NCBI GenBank assembly: GCA_004020875.1
Contig: SAPZ01000037.1
Span: forward strand, 1 to 43,388
Origin: Mesorhizobium sp.
GTDB taxonomy: Bacteria; Pseudomonadota; Alphaproteobacteria; Rhizobiales; Rhizobiaceae
DNA length: 43,388 nucleotides
Direction of reading: 5' to 3'
Part shown: positions 8,644-18,460 of the stretch, in pieces
Layout: each line of letters starts with the position of its first letter
Position numbering within the stretch: position 1 is the stretch's first letter
The notes under the pieces: model-generated
What the model saw: only the letters and a program-made list of their open reading frames with translations
Database searches by the model: none
What the model was told of the DNA's origin: nothing
Program-made: the position numbers and the translations under genes

Positions 8644-9690
8644 ATGCGGGCACTGGTGCTTGAGAAAAAAGGCGAACTGTCGCTGCGCGAGATCGCGCTG
8701 CCGCAAGACGTTGGACCGGACGATGTCAGGATCGCCATCCATACGGTCGGCGTCTGCGGCAGCGACGTGCATTACTACACGCATGGCGCGATCGGCAGCT
8801 ATATCGTGCGCCAGCCGATGGTGCTCGGCCATGAGGCCTCGGGCACGATCGTCGAGGCGGGCGCCAATGTGACGAACCTGAAGGTCGGTGACCGCGTCTG
8901 CATGGAACCCGGTGTGCCTAATCTTTCATCGCGTGCGACGAAGCTTGGCATCTACAATGTCGACCCGGATGTCCGCTTCTGGGCAACGCCGCCGGTGCAT
9001 GGGGTGCTGGCACCTTTCGCCGTTCATCCGGCAGCCTTCACCTACAAGCTGCCGGACAATGTCTCCTTCGCCGAGGGCGCGATGGTCGAGCCCTTCGCCA
9101 TCGGCATGCAGGCGGCGGCGCGCGCCCGCATTCTGCCGGGCGACGTCGCCGTCGTCGTCGGCTGCGGCCCGATCGGCATCATGATCGCGCTCGCCGCGCT
9201 GGCGGGCGGCTGCTCCAAGGTGCTGATCTCCGATTTTTCCGCGCCGAAGCTTGAGATCGCCGGCCAGTATCCGGGCATCGTGCCGGTCAATGTCGGCGAG
9301 CAGTCGCTGGTCGACGCTGTGCGGAGCGCGACGGACAATTGGGGCGCCGATATCGTGTTCGAGGCGAGCGGCAGCCCGAAGGCCTTCGCCAATTTGTTCG
9401 ACATCGTGCGGCCGGGCGGCGCGGTGGTGCTGGTCGGGCTGCCGGTGGAAACGGTCGAGCTCAACGTTCCGGCGGCGATCTCCAAGGAAGTGCGCATCGA
9501 GACCGTGTTCCGCTATGCCAACATTTTCGACCGCGCCTTGCAGCTGATCGCCTCCGGCAAGGTCGATCTCAAGCCGCTGATCACCGGCACCTATGATTTC
9601 TCCGAAAGCATCAAGGCGTTCGAGCGCGCGGCGCAAGGCAGACCGCAGGATGTCAAGCTGCAGATCCTGCTGACCGGCGAGAAGGGATAA
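8644..9690 (+). CDS. Zinc-dependent polyol dehydrogenase (xylitol/sorbitol dehydrogenase-like MDR)
   Basis: A 348-residue medium-chain dehydrogenase that probably oxidises a polyol to a ketose in the cytoplasm with NAD+. The catalytic zinc ligands are present: Cys38 in VCGSD, His63-Glu64 in GHE, and Glu149 in VEP. The Rossmann fingerprint GCGPIG is at 173-178 and Asp197 follows the second strand, favouring NAD over NADP. The segment at residues 91-105, where many family members carry four cysteines binding a structural zinc, reads VPNLSSRATKLGIYN and has none. GAGG at about 8632 supports this start. Its place between permeases and ATPase argues that it acts on the imported compound. Xylitol or sorbitol is the best guess, with moderate certainty. 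Confidence 0.88.
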   Translation: MRALVLEKKGELSLREIALPQDVGPDDVRIAIHTVGVCGSDVHYYTHGAIGSYIVRQPMVLGHEASGTIVEAGANVTNLKVGDRVCMEPGVPNLSSRATKLGIYNVDPDVRFWATPPVHGVLAPFAVHPAAFTYKLPDNVSFAEGAMVEPFAIGMQAAARARILPGDVAVVVGCGPIGIMIALAALAGGCSKVLISDFSAPKLEIAGQYPGIVPVNVGEQSLVDAVRSATDNWGADIVFEASGSPKAFANLFDIVRPGGAVVLVGLPVETVELNVPAAISKEVRIETVFRYANIFDRALQLIASGKVDLKPLITGTYDFSESIKAFERAAQGRPQDVKLQILLTGEKG

Positions 9691-9693
9691 GGC

Positions 9694-10779
9694 ATGTCCG
9701 CCATCGTTTGCTCCCATGTCGACAAGGCCTATGGCGCCACGACCGTCATCCGCGACCTCAACCTGGCGATCGAGGAGCATGAGTTCGTTGTGTTCCTGGG
9801 GCCGTCCGGCTGCGGCAAGTCCACGCTTCTGAGGATGCTGGCCGGACTGGAGGATATCAGCGGCGGCGAGGTGTCGATCGGCGGCAAGGTGGTAAACGAT
9901 CTCGAGCCGGGCGACCGCGGCATCGCCATGGTGTTCCAGAATTATGCGCTCTATCCGCATATGACGATCTTCGACAACATCGCCTTCGGGCTGAAGCGGC
10001 AGAAGGTGCCGGCGGCCGAGATCAGGAAGCGCGTCGAGGCCGTTTCCAGGACGCTCGGGCTGGAGCCCTATCTCGGCCGCAAGCCGACGGAGCTTTCCGG
10101 CGGCCAGCAGCAGCGCGTGGCGATCGCGCGCGCCATGATCAAGACGCCGAAAGTCTTTCTCTTCGACGAGCCGCTCTCCAATCTCGACGCCAAGCTCCGC
10201 AACCATATGCGCGTCGAGATCGCCAGGCTACACCAGTGGCTGAAGACCACCACCGTCTATGTCACGCACGACCAGCTCGAAGCGATGACGCTGGCCGACC
10301 GGATCGTGCTTTTGAAGGACGGCGTGATCGAGCAGATCGGCTCGCCGGCGGAGATCTATCGGCGCCCCGGCAACCAGTTCGTGGCCGGTTTCATCGGCAC
10401 GCCGAACATGAACTTCATCGAGGCCACGGTCGGCCGCAAGGGCGATGGCTGGACGCTGACCGGCGCCGGAACGGTGCTATCGCTGGAGGGCGACGACTTC
10501 CATCTGCAGCACGGCGATCGGGTCGTGCTCGGCATCCGGCCTCCGGATATGAAGACGGCAAACGGAGGCGCAGGCAACATCCTGCAAGGCACCGCCGATC
10601 TCATCGAATTCCACGGCAACGACGCGCTGGTGACGTTCGGCTCCGGCGGCAAGGAGATCTGCGCGCTGGTGCCGGCCCGCGAATGCCCGGAGTTGCGCGC
10701 GCCTGTGTGCTACAGCTTCGAGGAAGAGAGAATCCATCTGTTCGACGCCGAGACCGGCAAGTCGCTGCGCAAACAATAG
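9694..10779 (+). CDS. ABC transporter ATP-binding protein (MalK/UgpC type)
   Basis: A 361-residue ATPase energising the CUT1 importer. Walker A GPSGCGKST is at 36-44, Q-loop at FQNYALYPHM, signature LSGGQ at 134-138, Walker B VFLFDEP at 154-160, D-loop SNLD and H-loop His192. Residues about 240-361 form the regulatory OB-fold domain typical of MalK/UgpC proteins. The start lies 3 bp after the dehydrogenase stop. This is the last gene of the operon; a palindromic repeat follows it immediately and the next gene converges. Confidence 0.95.
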   Translation: MSAIVCSHVDKAYGATTVIRDLNLAIEEHEFVVFLGPSGCGKSTLLRMLAGLEDISGGEVSIGGKVVNDLEPGDRGIAMVFQNYALYPHMTIFDNIAFGLKRQKVPAAEIRKRVEAVSRTLGLEPYLGRKPTELSGGQQQRVAIARAMIKTPKVFLFDEPLSNLDAKLRNHMRVEIARLHQWLKTTTVYVTHDQLEAMTLADRIVLLKDGVIEQIGSPAEIYRRPGNQFVAGFIGTPNMNFIEATVGRKGDGWTLTGAGTVLSLEGDDFHLQHGDRVVLGIRPPDMKTANGGAGNILQGTADLIEFHGNDALVTFGSGGKEICALVPARECPELRAPVCYSFEEERIHLFDAETGKSLRKQ

Positions 10780-10824
10780 AGCAATTCCAGGAAAAGTGCG
10801 ACACGGTTTTCCGTCCGGAATTGC
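10779..10824. repeat. Intergenic palindromic repeat, family A copy 2
   Basis: GCAATTCC (10781-10788) pairs with GGAATTGC (10817-10824); AAAA and TTTT runs inside extend the symmetry. It fills the 64-bp gap between the convergent importer operon and the smo operon, so it could also act as a bidirectional transcription terminator. Confidence 0.8.
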
Positions 10825-10843
10825 GTGAAACAAGAGATGGAAG

Positions 10844-12430
10844 CTAGCTGATCGCGTCGAGCATCTGCCGCTGCCGGTGCATCTCGAGGAAGATGCGGTA
10901 GTCACGGTCGAAGCGGGCACCGGCTTCCTTGTTGGGCGCGCGAGTCCGGCCGCCCTGCTGCATGGCGACGCAGGCGGCGTTGAGATCGGGATAGAGACCT
11001 GCGGCGGTCGCCGCTACCATGCCGGTGCCGAGCAGCACCGCCTCGTCGGCCAGCGGCTCGACCACCGTGCAGCCGGTGGCGTCGGCGTAGAGCTCCATCA
11101 GCAGCGGATTCTTGGTGTGGCCGCCGGTGACATGCAGCGTGTCGATCAGGTAGCCGTTCTCGTTCAACGCCTCGAGCACATGGCGCACGCCGAGCGCGAT
11201 GCCGACAGCGGTGCGCCAGTAAAGCTTGCACAGGCTGTCGAAGGAGGAATCGAGCGTCAGGCCACTGATGACGCCGACTGCGTGCGGATCGGCGAGCGGC
11301 GAGCGGTTGCCGTGGAAATCCGGCAGCACATGCAGCCTGGCCGCCAGCGCATCGCCGTCCTCGGCGCGCAGCTCGGCGACGCGCCTGGCGATCTTCATAT
11401 GCATGGCCGCGTCCGGCTCGCCGCCCGCGCCGTGCCAGCGGATGATGTGGTCGAGCAGAGCGCCGGTGGCCGACTGGCCGCCTTCCGACAGCCACAGCGT
11501 CGGCAAAGCCGCGCCGTAATACGGGCCCCAGACGCCGGCGAAGGGCTGCGGGTCCTGCGACATCGCCATGACGCAGGACGATGTGCCGGCAATCAACGCC
11601 AGATGCCGGCTGATGTCCTTCTCGTCACCGGCAAAACCGCCCAGGACACCCAGCGCGCCGGCATAGGCATCGATGACGCCGGCGCCGACCCGGCATTTTT
11701 CGGTCAAGCCGAGCTCGGCGGCAGCCTTTGCCGTCAGCGGACCGATATCGGTGCCGACCGGGCTCGCCTTTTCCGGCAGATTGCCGTGCTCGAACAGGTC
11801 ACCGAGCCCGACAAGCTCGAAAAAATCGCGCCGCCAGCTTTCTTCCTCATGCGCGAGATAGGTCCATTTTGCCGTCAGCGTGCACTGCGAGCGGGCGAGC
11901 GAGCCTGATGCCTTCCAGGTCAGGAAATCGGCGAGGTCGAACAGATAGCCGGCTTCATTCCACGTCTTCGGCAGATGGCGCTTCAGCCACATCAGCTTCG
12001 GCGTGGCCATCTCCGGCGACATCACGCCGCCGATATAGTCGAGCACGGCATGGCCGCTTGCCGTGCATTCATCGGCCTCGGCGATGGCGCGGTGATCGAG
12101 CCAGACGACCGTGTCCCAGCGCTTCTCGCCGGTGACCGAGACGCTGATCTGTTCGCCTTGCCTGTCGCGCGCCACCAACGAGCAGGTGGCGTCGAAGGAG
12201 ATGCCGGCGATATCGCCGGCGGCAACGCCAGATTTCTCGAGGGCCGTCCGCACCGATTTGCACACCGCCGACCAGATATCCTCCGAATCGTGCTCGGCAT
12301 GATCAGGCTTGGGCTGATGCATGGCGATCGGATGATCGGCGCGCGCAAGCAGGTTGCCGCGCGCGTCCAGAATGCCCGCGCGAGCGCTCCCGGTGCCGAC
12401 ATCGACCGCGCAAACGAAATTCTTCGTCAA
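10844..12430 (-). CDS. FGGY family pentulose kinase (D-ribulokinase-like)
   Basis: A 528-residue FGGY kinase that should phosphorylate a ketopentose at the expense of ATP in the cytoplasm. The N-terminal phosphate loop is VDVGTGSARAGI, followed by ISFDATCSLV, a segment typical of the D-ribulokinase subgroup, and WLDHRA. The C-terminal domain has TGGHTKNPLLMELYAD and LGTGMVAA. It begins with TTG at 12430, whose bases overlap the TGA stop of the upstream HAD gene (TTGA). No ATG exists near this conserved N-terminus, so the TTG start is probably genuine and depends on translational coupling. It is the last gene of the smo-mtlK operon. Products of polyol oxidation such as D-ribulose or D-xylulose are likely substrates; xylulokinase activity cannot be excluded. 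Confidence 0.88.
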   Translation of the reverse strand: MTKNFVCAVDVGTGSARAGILDARGNLLARADHPIAMHQPKPDHAEHDSEDIWSAVCKSVRTALEKSGVAAGDIAGISFDATCSLVARDRQGEQISVSVTGEKRWDTVVWLDHRAIAEADECTASGHAVLDYIGGVMSPEMATPKLMWLKRHLPKTWNEAGYLFDLADFLTWKASGSLARSQCTLTAKWTYLAHEEESWRRDFFELVGLGDLFEHGNLPEKASPVGTDIGPLTAKAAAELGLTEKCRVGAGVIDAYAGALGVLGGFAGDEKDISRHLALIAGTSSCVMAMSQDPQPFAGVWGPYYGAALPTLWLSEGGQSATGALLDHIIRWHGAGGEPDAAMHMKIARRVAELRAEDGDALAARLHVLPDFHGNRSPLADPHAVGVISGLTLDSSFDSLCKLYWRTAVGIALGVRHVLEALNENGYLIDTLHVTGGHTKNPLLMELYADATGCTVVEPLADEAVLLGTGMVAATAAGLYPDLNAACVAMQQGGRTRAPNKEAGARFDRDYRIFLEMHRQRQMLDAIS

Positions 12431-13110
12431 AATGCTTTTACTCTCGCTCCCAGGCCTGCAATCAGATCGGGCAATTGCAGCATGTCAGCGAATATAGAGT
12501 CCGGTTCGGTCGACGCAAGCCGCGCCTTGAGTGCGGGGTTGGACGCGTGCGAGCCACCGGTGAAGGCGAAGACGCGCATGCCGGCCGCGCGCGCCGCGGC
12601 AACACCTGCTGGACTATCCTCGACGACCAGGCAATTGCGCGGTTGCGCCCGCATGCAGGCAGCGGCATGGAGGAAAAGGTCGGGCGCCGGCTTGCCGCGC
12701 TTGACCATGGTGGCGCTGAAGATATGCGGCTCCAGCAGCGAAAGCAGGCCGGTGACGTCGAGCGCGTAGCGGATCCGTTCCAGCGTGCCGGACGAGGCGA
12801 CGCAGCAGGGAAGCCTGAGCTTCGGCAGCACGTCCTTGACGCCCGGGATCGGCTTCAATTCCTCGCGGAACTTGCGCATCAAGTCGACGCGCATGGCGGT
12901 CAGGTGCTGGTCGCTGATCTCCAGCCCGAAATCGCGGCCGAGGATCTCGCGCACGCTCTTCATGCTCTTGCCGAGGAAGTGCTCGTAGGCGGCGTCCTCG
13001 CTGACCGTGCCGCCGGCGAGCTCGATCATGCCGAGCAGCGCCGAGACCGAAAGCGCCTCGCTGTCGACCAGCACGCCGTCACAGTCGAAGATGACCAGCT
13101 CAGGCGTCAT
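12427..13110 (-). CDS. HAD superfamily phosphatase (beta-phosphoglucomutase-like)
   Basis: A 227-residue HAD hydrolase. Motif I is VIFDCDGVLVDSE (Asp9 nucleophile, Asp11), motif II VASSGT, motif III lysine in KRGKPAPDLF, and motif IV VVEDSPAG. The all-helical cap between motifs I and II places it in the phosphoglycolate phosphatase/beta-phosphoglucomutase subgroup. The open frame extends 126 codons upstream inside mtlK, but the ATG at 13110 starts the conserved protein 14 bp after the mtlK stop. A HAD gene at this point is, from memory, also found in the rhizobial smo operon, so it probably dephosphorylates a sugar phosphate formed in polyol catabolism. The substrate is unknown. Confidence 0.9.
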   Translation of the reverse strand: MTPELVIFDCDGVLVDSEALSVSALLGMIELAGGTVSEDAAYEHFLGKSMKSVREILGRDFGLEISDQHLTAMRVDLMRKFREELKPIPGVKDVLPKLRLPCCVASSGTLERIRYALDVTGLLSLLEPHIFSATMVKRGKPAPDLFLHAAACMRAQPRNCLVVEDSPAGVAAARAAGMRVFAFTGGSHASNPALKARLASTEPDSIFADMLQLPDLIAGLGARVKAF

Positions 13111-13124
13111 CGGGCAGGCTTCCG

Positions 13125-14609
13125 CTAGCCTCGGAGCCTGCCGGCGAGATAGCGCGCCAGGGTCTCGCGCGCGCCGTTCGCCCACAGCACCTTCAGGGCG
13201 TGGGCGAAGGCCCCGGCGAAGGCGGGCGAGCGGCCGACATCGCCATAGATGTCCTCCATCGCCAGCCAGGCCTTCGGATCGTCCTTCGCCGCCTTGGCGG
13301 TGGCCTGCATGCGGTCCCAGCTCGGATCGTTCGGCTCGATGACGGCGCCGCTGTCGGTGGTGCCGAAGCAGTAGCGGCACCAGAGCGCCGATTCCAGCGC
13401 GAGGCCGGCGACGGCCTCGCCCGCCTTCAGCCGGTCGGCAATCGTCGGGATGATGAATTTCGGCTGGCGGTTGGAGCCGTCGAGGCAAAGCCGGCGAATG
13501 GTGTCGCCGATCTTGGGATTGGAGAAGCGGCGCTCGATGAGCTGGTAGTAGTCCTCCAGATCGGTGTTGGGCACCGGCGGCACGGTCGGGATGATCTCGT
13601 CATGCTCGAGCTTCGACAGGAAGGCGCGCACCAGCGGCTCCTGCATGCCTTCATGGACGAAATGGATGTCCATCAGCCCGGCCGAATAGGCTATTGTCGC
13701 GTGGCCGCCATTGAGGATGCGTATCTTCATCAGCTCGTAGGGCGAGACGTCCTTGACGAACTGCACGCCGACCTTTTCCAGCGCCGGGCGGCCGGCGGTG
13801 AAATGGTCCTCCAGCACCCATTGCTTGAACGGCTCGCAGAACACCGGCCAATTGTCCTCCAGCCCGAAATCGTCGGCGAGAATCCGGCGTTCGCGGTCGG
13901 TGGTGGCGGGTGTGATGCGATCGACCATCCCATTCGGGAAGGCGACCTTGTCTTCCACCCATTTGGCGAGGTCCTCGTCGATCAGCCGGGCGAGGCCGAT
14001 GACGCCGTCTGAGGTGACGTGACCGTTATGGGGGATGTTGTCGCAGGACATGACGGTGAAGGGCACGATGCCGTCGGCGCGCCGGCGCAGCAGTCCGGCA
14101 AGGATGATGCCGAACACGGTTTTCGGCACGGCACCCGGCTGCGCGTCAGCGACGATGTCCGGATGGGCCGGGTTGAACTTGCCGGAAGCCGGGTCGATGA
14201 AATAGCCGCCCTCGGTGATGGTCAGCGAGACGATCTTGATCGCCGGATCGGCAAGCCGCTCGATGATCGCCGCCGCGTCGCCGGGCGTCAGGAAATCGAT
14301 CATGGCCCCGGTGACGCGGGCGCTCATATGGCCCTGGTCCTGCTCGACGACAGTGGTCAGCCAGTCCTGCTCTTCCAGCTTGGAGCGGCCGATCTTCTCG
14401 CCTTCGAACACGCCGGCGCCGATCAGCGCCCAGTCATGGCCTTCGCCGGTGGCGAACAGATCGTCGAGATAGATCGCCTGGTGCGAGCGGTGGAAATTGC
14501 CGACGCCGAAATGGACGATGCCGGCCTTCAGGGCCGAGCGGTCGTATTTCGGACCGGCAACTTTGGCCGGGAGCCTGGCGAGGTTCGATGAAGAGAGTTT
14601 CACGGTCAT
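13125..14609 (-). CDS. mtlK: Mannitol 2-dehydrogenase (polyol-specific long-chain dehydrogenase)
   Basis: A 494-residue zinc-independent long-chain dehydrogenase that oxidises D-mannitol to D-fructose with NAD+; family members also take D-arabitol and D-sorbitol. The N-terminal nucleotide-binding stretch IVHFGVGNFHRSHQA is present. The catalytic residues characterised in the Pseudomonas fluorescens enzyme fall at the same numbers: Asn191 (CDNIPHNG), Lys295, Asn300 and His303 in KIRILNGGHA. It lies downstream of smoS with a 165-bp gap and directly upstream of the HAD gene. Length and motifs are normal. Confidence 0.95.
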   Translation of the reverse strand: MTVKLSSSNLARLPAKVAGPKYDRSALKAGIVHFGVGNFHRSHQAIYLDDLFATGEGHDWALIGAGVFEGEKIGRSKLEEQDWLTTVVEQDQGHMSARVTGAMIDFLTPGDAAAIIERLADPAIKIVSLTITEGGYFIDPASGKFNPAHPDIVADAQPGAVPKTVFGIILAGLLRRRADGIVPFTVMSCDNIPHNGHVTSDGVIGLARLIDEDLAKWVEDKVAFPNGMVDRITPATTDRERRILADDFGLEDNWPVFCEPFKQWVLEDHFTAGRPALEKVGVQFVKDVSPYELMKIRILNGGHATIAYSAGLMDIHFVHEGMQEPLVRAFLSKLEHDEIIPTVPPVPNTDLEDYYQLIERRFSNPKIGDTIRRLCLDGSNRQPKFIIPTIADRLKAGEAVAGLALESALWCRYCFGTTDSGAVIEPNDPSWDRMQATAKAAKDDPKAWLAMEDIYGDVGRSPAFAGAFAHALKVLWANGARETLARYLAGRLRG

Positions 14610-14774
14610 CTCATTTACCCTTTGGCCGATCGTCAGCCTGACTGACTACGCCCCCTTCGGAGGAGCGAGGATGAGGGGCAACATCTGGCGTTTCAGTGTG
14701 CTGCCCCTCACCTGCCCCGAGACGCTTTCTCCGGAGGAAAAGAGAGAAGCGCCTTCCCCCCTCAACTCATCCCA
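14610..14774. other. Intergenic spacer in smo operon with imperfect inverted repeats
   Basis: These 165 bases between smoS and mtlK are the longest gap inside the operon. They contain GAGGGGCA near 14673 answered by TGCCCCTC near 14702 (arms about 30 bases apart), and TCCGGAGG near 14730. It may be a decayed intergenic repeat or an internal RNA structure. No gene was found. Confidence 0.4.
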
Positions 14775-15545
14775 TCAGCTCATCCATTGGCCGCCGTCGA
14801 CATTGTAGGTCTGGGCGACAATGTATTCGGCCTCGTCACTGGCAAGGAACACGGCCATGCCGGCGAGGTCCTCGGGCCTGCCCATGCGCCCGTAAGGCAC
14901 TCCTTCGCCGACAACCCGCTTCTTCTCTCCCTTCGGCCGGTTCTCATATTTGGCGAAGAGCGCGTCGACCTGGTCCCACATGTCGCTGTCGACGACGCCC
15001 GGCGCGATGCCGTTGACGTTGATGCGGTGCTTGATCAGGTCGAGCCCGGCCGATTGCGTCAGCGAGATAACGGCGGCCTTGGTGGCGCAGTAGACCGCGA
15101 CCAGCGGCTCGCCGCGCCGGCCGGCCTGGCTAGCCATGTTGATGATCCTGCCGCCCTTGCCACGCGCGATCATCGAGCGGGCGGCGGCCTGCAGCATGAA
15201 GAGCGTGCCGGCGACATTGACCGAGAACAGCTTTTCGTAGCTTGTCCTGGTTATCTCGACGATCGGCGCAAGGTCGAAGATCGCTGCGTTGTTGATCAGC
15301 ACATCGAGCCCGCCGGTCCTCGCCTCGACCGCCTTCACCGCCGCCTCGATCGAGGACTGATCGGCGACGTCGAGCCGCAGCGCGTAAGCGGCGGAGCCGA
15401 TCGCTTTCGCAGTTGCCTCCGCTGCTTCGAGGTCGATATCGGCAATCGCCACCGTCGCGCCTTCGCGCGCATAGGCTTCGGCGAAGGCCCTGCCGATGCC
15501 GCGCGCCGATCCGGTGATCAGCGCCGATCTGCCTTTCAGCCTCAC
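14775..15545 (-). CDS. smoS: Sorbitol dehydrogenase, short-chain dehydrogenase/reductase family
   Basis: A 256-residue SDR, the same length as characterised SmoS enzymes. It should oxidise D-sorbitol to D-fructose, and in rhizobia also galactitol to tagatose, using NAD+. The cofactor motif TGSARGIG is at 11-18, NNAA at 85-88, and the catalytic residues are Ser139, Tyr152 and Lys156 (YCATK). Asp36-Asp38 in ADID favours NAD. Its gene sits 10 bp after smoK, between the transporter genes and mtlK, as in other alphaproteobacterial smo operons. Confidence 0.93.
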   Translation of the reverse strand: MRLKGRSALITGSARGIGRAFAEAYAREGATVAIADIDLEAAEATAKAIGSAAYALRLDVADQSSIEAAVKAVEARTGGLDVLINNAAIFDLAPIVEITRTSYEKLFSVNVAGTLFMLQAAARSMIARGKGGRIINMASQAGRRGEPLVAVYCATKAAVISLTQSAGLDLIKHRINVNGIAPGVVDSDMWDQVDALFAKYENRPKGEKKRVVGEGVPYGRMGRPEDLAGMAVFLASDEAEYIVAQTYNVDGGQWMS

Positions 15546-15555
15546 TGTCCCGTCC

Positions 15556-16560
<1,005 letters not shown>

Positions 16561-16606
16561 GGTTTCCTCCCGGGGATGGTCTTCGTCGTCCGCCGCTTGG
16601 GCGCTC

Positions 16607-17431
16607 TTACTTCACGGCGCCAAAGGTGAGTCCACGAACCAGCTGCTTCTGGCTGAACCAGCCCATGATCAGGATCGGCGCGATCGCCAGCGTCGAGGCT
16701 GCCGAGAGCTTCGCCCAGAACAGGCCCTGCGGACTGGAGAAGGAGCTGATGAAGGCCGTCAGCGGCGCGGCGTTGGTGGTGGTGAGCCGGATGGTCCAGA
16801 ACGCCTCGTTCCAGGCGAGGATGATGTTCAAGAGCATGGTCGAGGCGATGCCGGGAACGGCCATCGGCGTCAGCACATAGATGATCTCGTTCCACAGCGA
16901 GGCGCCATCCATGCGAGCCGCCTCCAGGATCTCACCCGGGATCTCGCGGAAATAGGTGTAGAGCATCCAGACCACGATCGGCAGGTTGATCAGCATCAGC
17001 ATGACGGTGAGGCCGATGCGGCTGTCGAGCAGGCCACTGTCGCGGAAGATCAGGTAGATCGGGAACAGCACCGCGACAGCCGGCATCATCTTGGTGGACA
17101 GCATCCACATCAGGATGTCCTTGGTGCGCTTGGTCGGCGAGAACGCCATCGACCAGGCCGCCGGGATGGCGACGATGAGCGCGAGGACGGTCGAGCCGAC
17201 CGACAGCAGCACCGAATTGAAGAAGAACTTGAAGTAGCCGCTCTGCTGCTGGACCTCCGAATAGCTCTCGAAGGTCCCGGACGGGATCAGGTTGAAGCCC
17301 TGGATCGCCTCCTGCTCCGACTTGAACGAGGTGATGATCGTGTAGAGGATCGGAAAGAAGATCAGCAGGGCGACTATCCAGGCCGCGGCCGTGGCGATAG
17401 TCTTGTGCTGGGTGGTGACTGCGCGGGCCAT
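16607..17431 (-). CDS. smoG: Sorbitol/mannitol ABC transporter permease (MalG-type)
   Basis: A 274-residue inner-membrane permease with an N-terminal anchor (AAAWIVALLIFFPILYTIITSF) and about six membrane segments in total. The EAA loop is EAARMDGASLWNEIIYVLTP, with the conserved DG. The open frame runs 20 codons further upstream into smoF, but the ATG at 17431 has GGGAGGACC just before it and lies 13 bp after the smoF stop. It pairs with SmoF and SmoK. Confidence 0.93.
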   Translation of the reverse strand: MARAVTTQHKTIATAAAWIVALLIFFPILYTIITSFKSEQEAIQGFNLIPSGTFESYSEVQQQSGYFKFFFNSVLLSVGSTVLALIVAIPAAWSMAFSPTKRTKDILMWMLSTKMMPAVAVLFPIYLIFRDSGLLDSRIGLTVMLMLINLPIVVWMLYTYFREIPGEILEAARMDGASLWNEIIYVLTPMAVPGIASTMLLNIILAWNEAFWTIRLTTTNAAPLTAFISSFSSPQGLFWAKLSAASTLAIAPILIMGWFSQKQLVRGLTFGAVK

Positions 17432-17444
17432 GTCAGGTCCTCCC

Positions 17445-18317
17445 TCACTTGTCCAGGTTCTTGCCGACGGCGCGCATGGCGAAGAAGGCAACGATGTTGG
17501 CGAGAATGACGGCGATCACGCCACCGGCGGATGCCTGGCCGATTTTGAATTCCAGGAGCGCCTTCTGGTAGACGAGGAAGGGCAGGTTGGTGGAGGCGTA
17601 GCCCGGGCCGCCATTGGTGGTGACCAGGATCTCGGCATAGATCGAGAGCAGGAAGATCGTCTGGATCAGGATGACGACGGTGATGGCGCGCGACATATGC
17701 GGCAGCGTCAGATACCAAAAGCGGCTGAGGAAGCCCGCGCCGTCCATCTCGGCCGCTTCCTTCTGCTCGCCGTCGAGCGACTGCAAGGAGGTGAGCAGGA
17801 TAAGCGTGGCGAAGGGCAGCCACTGCCAGGCGACGATCAGGATGATGGCGGTCAGCGGATGTTGGCCGAACCAGTCGATCGGCTGGGCGCCGAAGAAGCG
17901 CGCTATGTCGGCGAAGACGCCGTATTGCGGGTGCATGATCATGTTCTTCCAGACAAGCGCCGCGACCGGCGGCATGACGAAGAACGGCGAGATGACCAGG
18001 ATGCGCACGACGCCCTGGCCCCAGATCGGCTGGTCGAGCAGCATGGCCAGAAGGATGCCGCCGACCACCGTGATGACCAGGACGCTGACGACGATAGTGA
18101 GCGTGTTGAGGATCGAGTAGAGGAAGGCCGGGTTCGAGTAGAAGAGCTTGTAATTGTCGAACCAGACAAACCCGTCGCGGATCGGGTTCAGCGGATTGTA
18201 CTGCAGCAGGGAGAACCAGATCGTGAAGGCCAACGGCACGATCATCCAGACGAACAGCAGGATCACCGATGGCGCCATCATGAAACGGGCAAGCGAACGG
18301 GTTTGCTGAGTAGCCAT
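17445..18317 (-). CDS. smoF: Sorbitol/mannitol ABC transporter permease (MalF-type)
   Basis: A 290-residue inner-membrane permease with about six membrane segments and a canonical EAA loop (EAAEMDGAGFLSRFWYLTLP). A GTG three codons upstream (18326) is also open, but the GGGAGG ribosome site abuts it, so the ATG at 18317, 7-8 bp from that site, is the better start. It is separated from smoE by 143 bp containing a strong hairpin. Confidence 0.93.
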   Translation of the reverse strand: MATQQTRSLARFMMAPSVILLFVWMIVPLAFTIWFSLLQYNPLNPIRDGFVWFDNYKLFYSNPAFLYSILNTLTIVVSVLVITVVGGILLAMLLDQPIWGQGVVRILVISPFFVMPPVAALVWKNMIMHPQYGVFADIARFFGAQPIDWFGQHPLTAIILIVAWQWLPFATLILLTSLQSLDGEQKEAAEMDGAGFLSRFWYLTLPHMSRAITVVILIQTIFLLSIYAEILVTTNGGPGYASTNLPFLVYQKALLEFKIGQASAGGVIAVILANIVAFFAMRAVGKNLDK

Positions 18318-18385
18318 GACGGTCACCCTCCCAAAGTCAGCCGGATTTCAGAGTTGTGCCCAGAATCTTCCCGATTTAGAAGGGT

Positions 18386-18413
18386 GGCCGCCCGAACTGG
18401 GTTTCGGGCGGCC
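18386..18413 (-). promoter_or_regulatory. Perfect 11-bp stem hairpin between smoE and smoF
   Basis: GGCCGCCCGAA at 18386-18396 is exactly complementary to TTCGGGCGGCC at 18403-18413, with a six-base loop. No T-run follows in the direction of transcription. It sits between the binding-protein and permease genes, the same place as the hairpin at 6847-6900 in the other importer, and probably sets the relative mRNA levels by blocking 3' decay or by partial termination. Confidence 0.7.
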
Positions 18414-18460
18414 CCTTGCCGGCCTTGATAGGCGACCGGCGTTCGGCACCGGGAGGAGCC

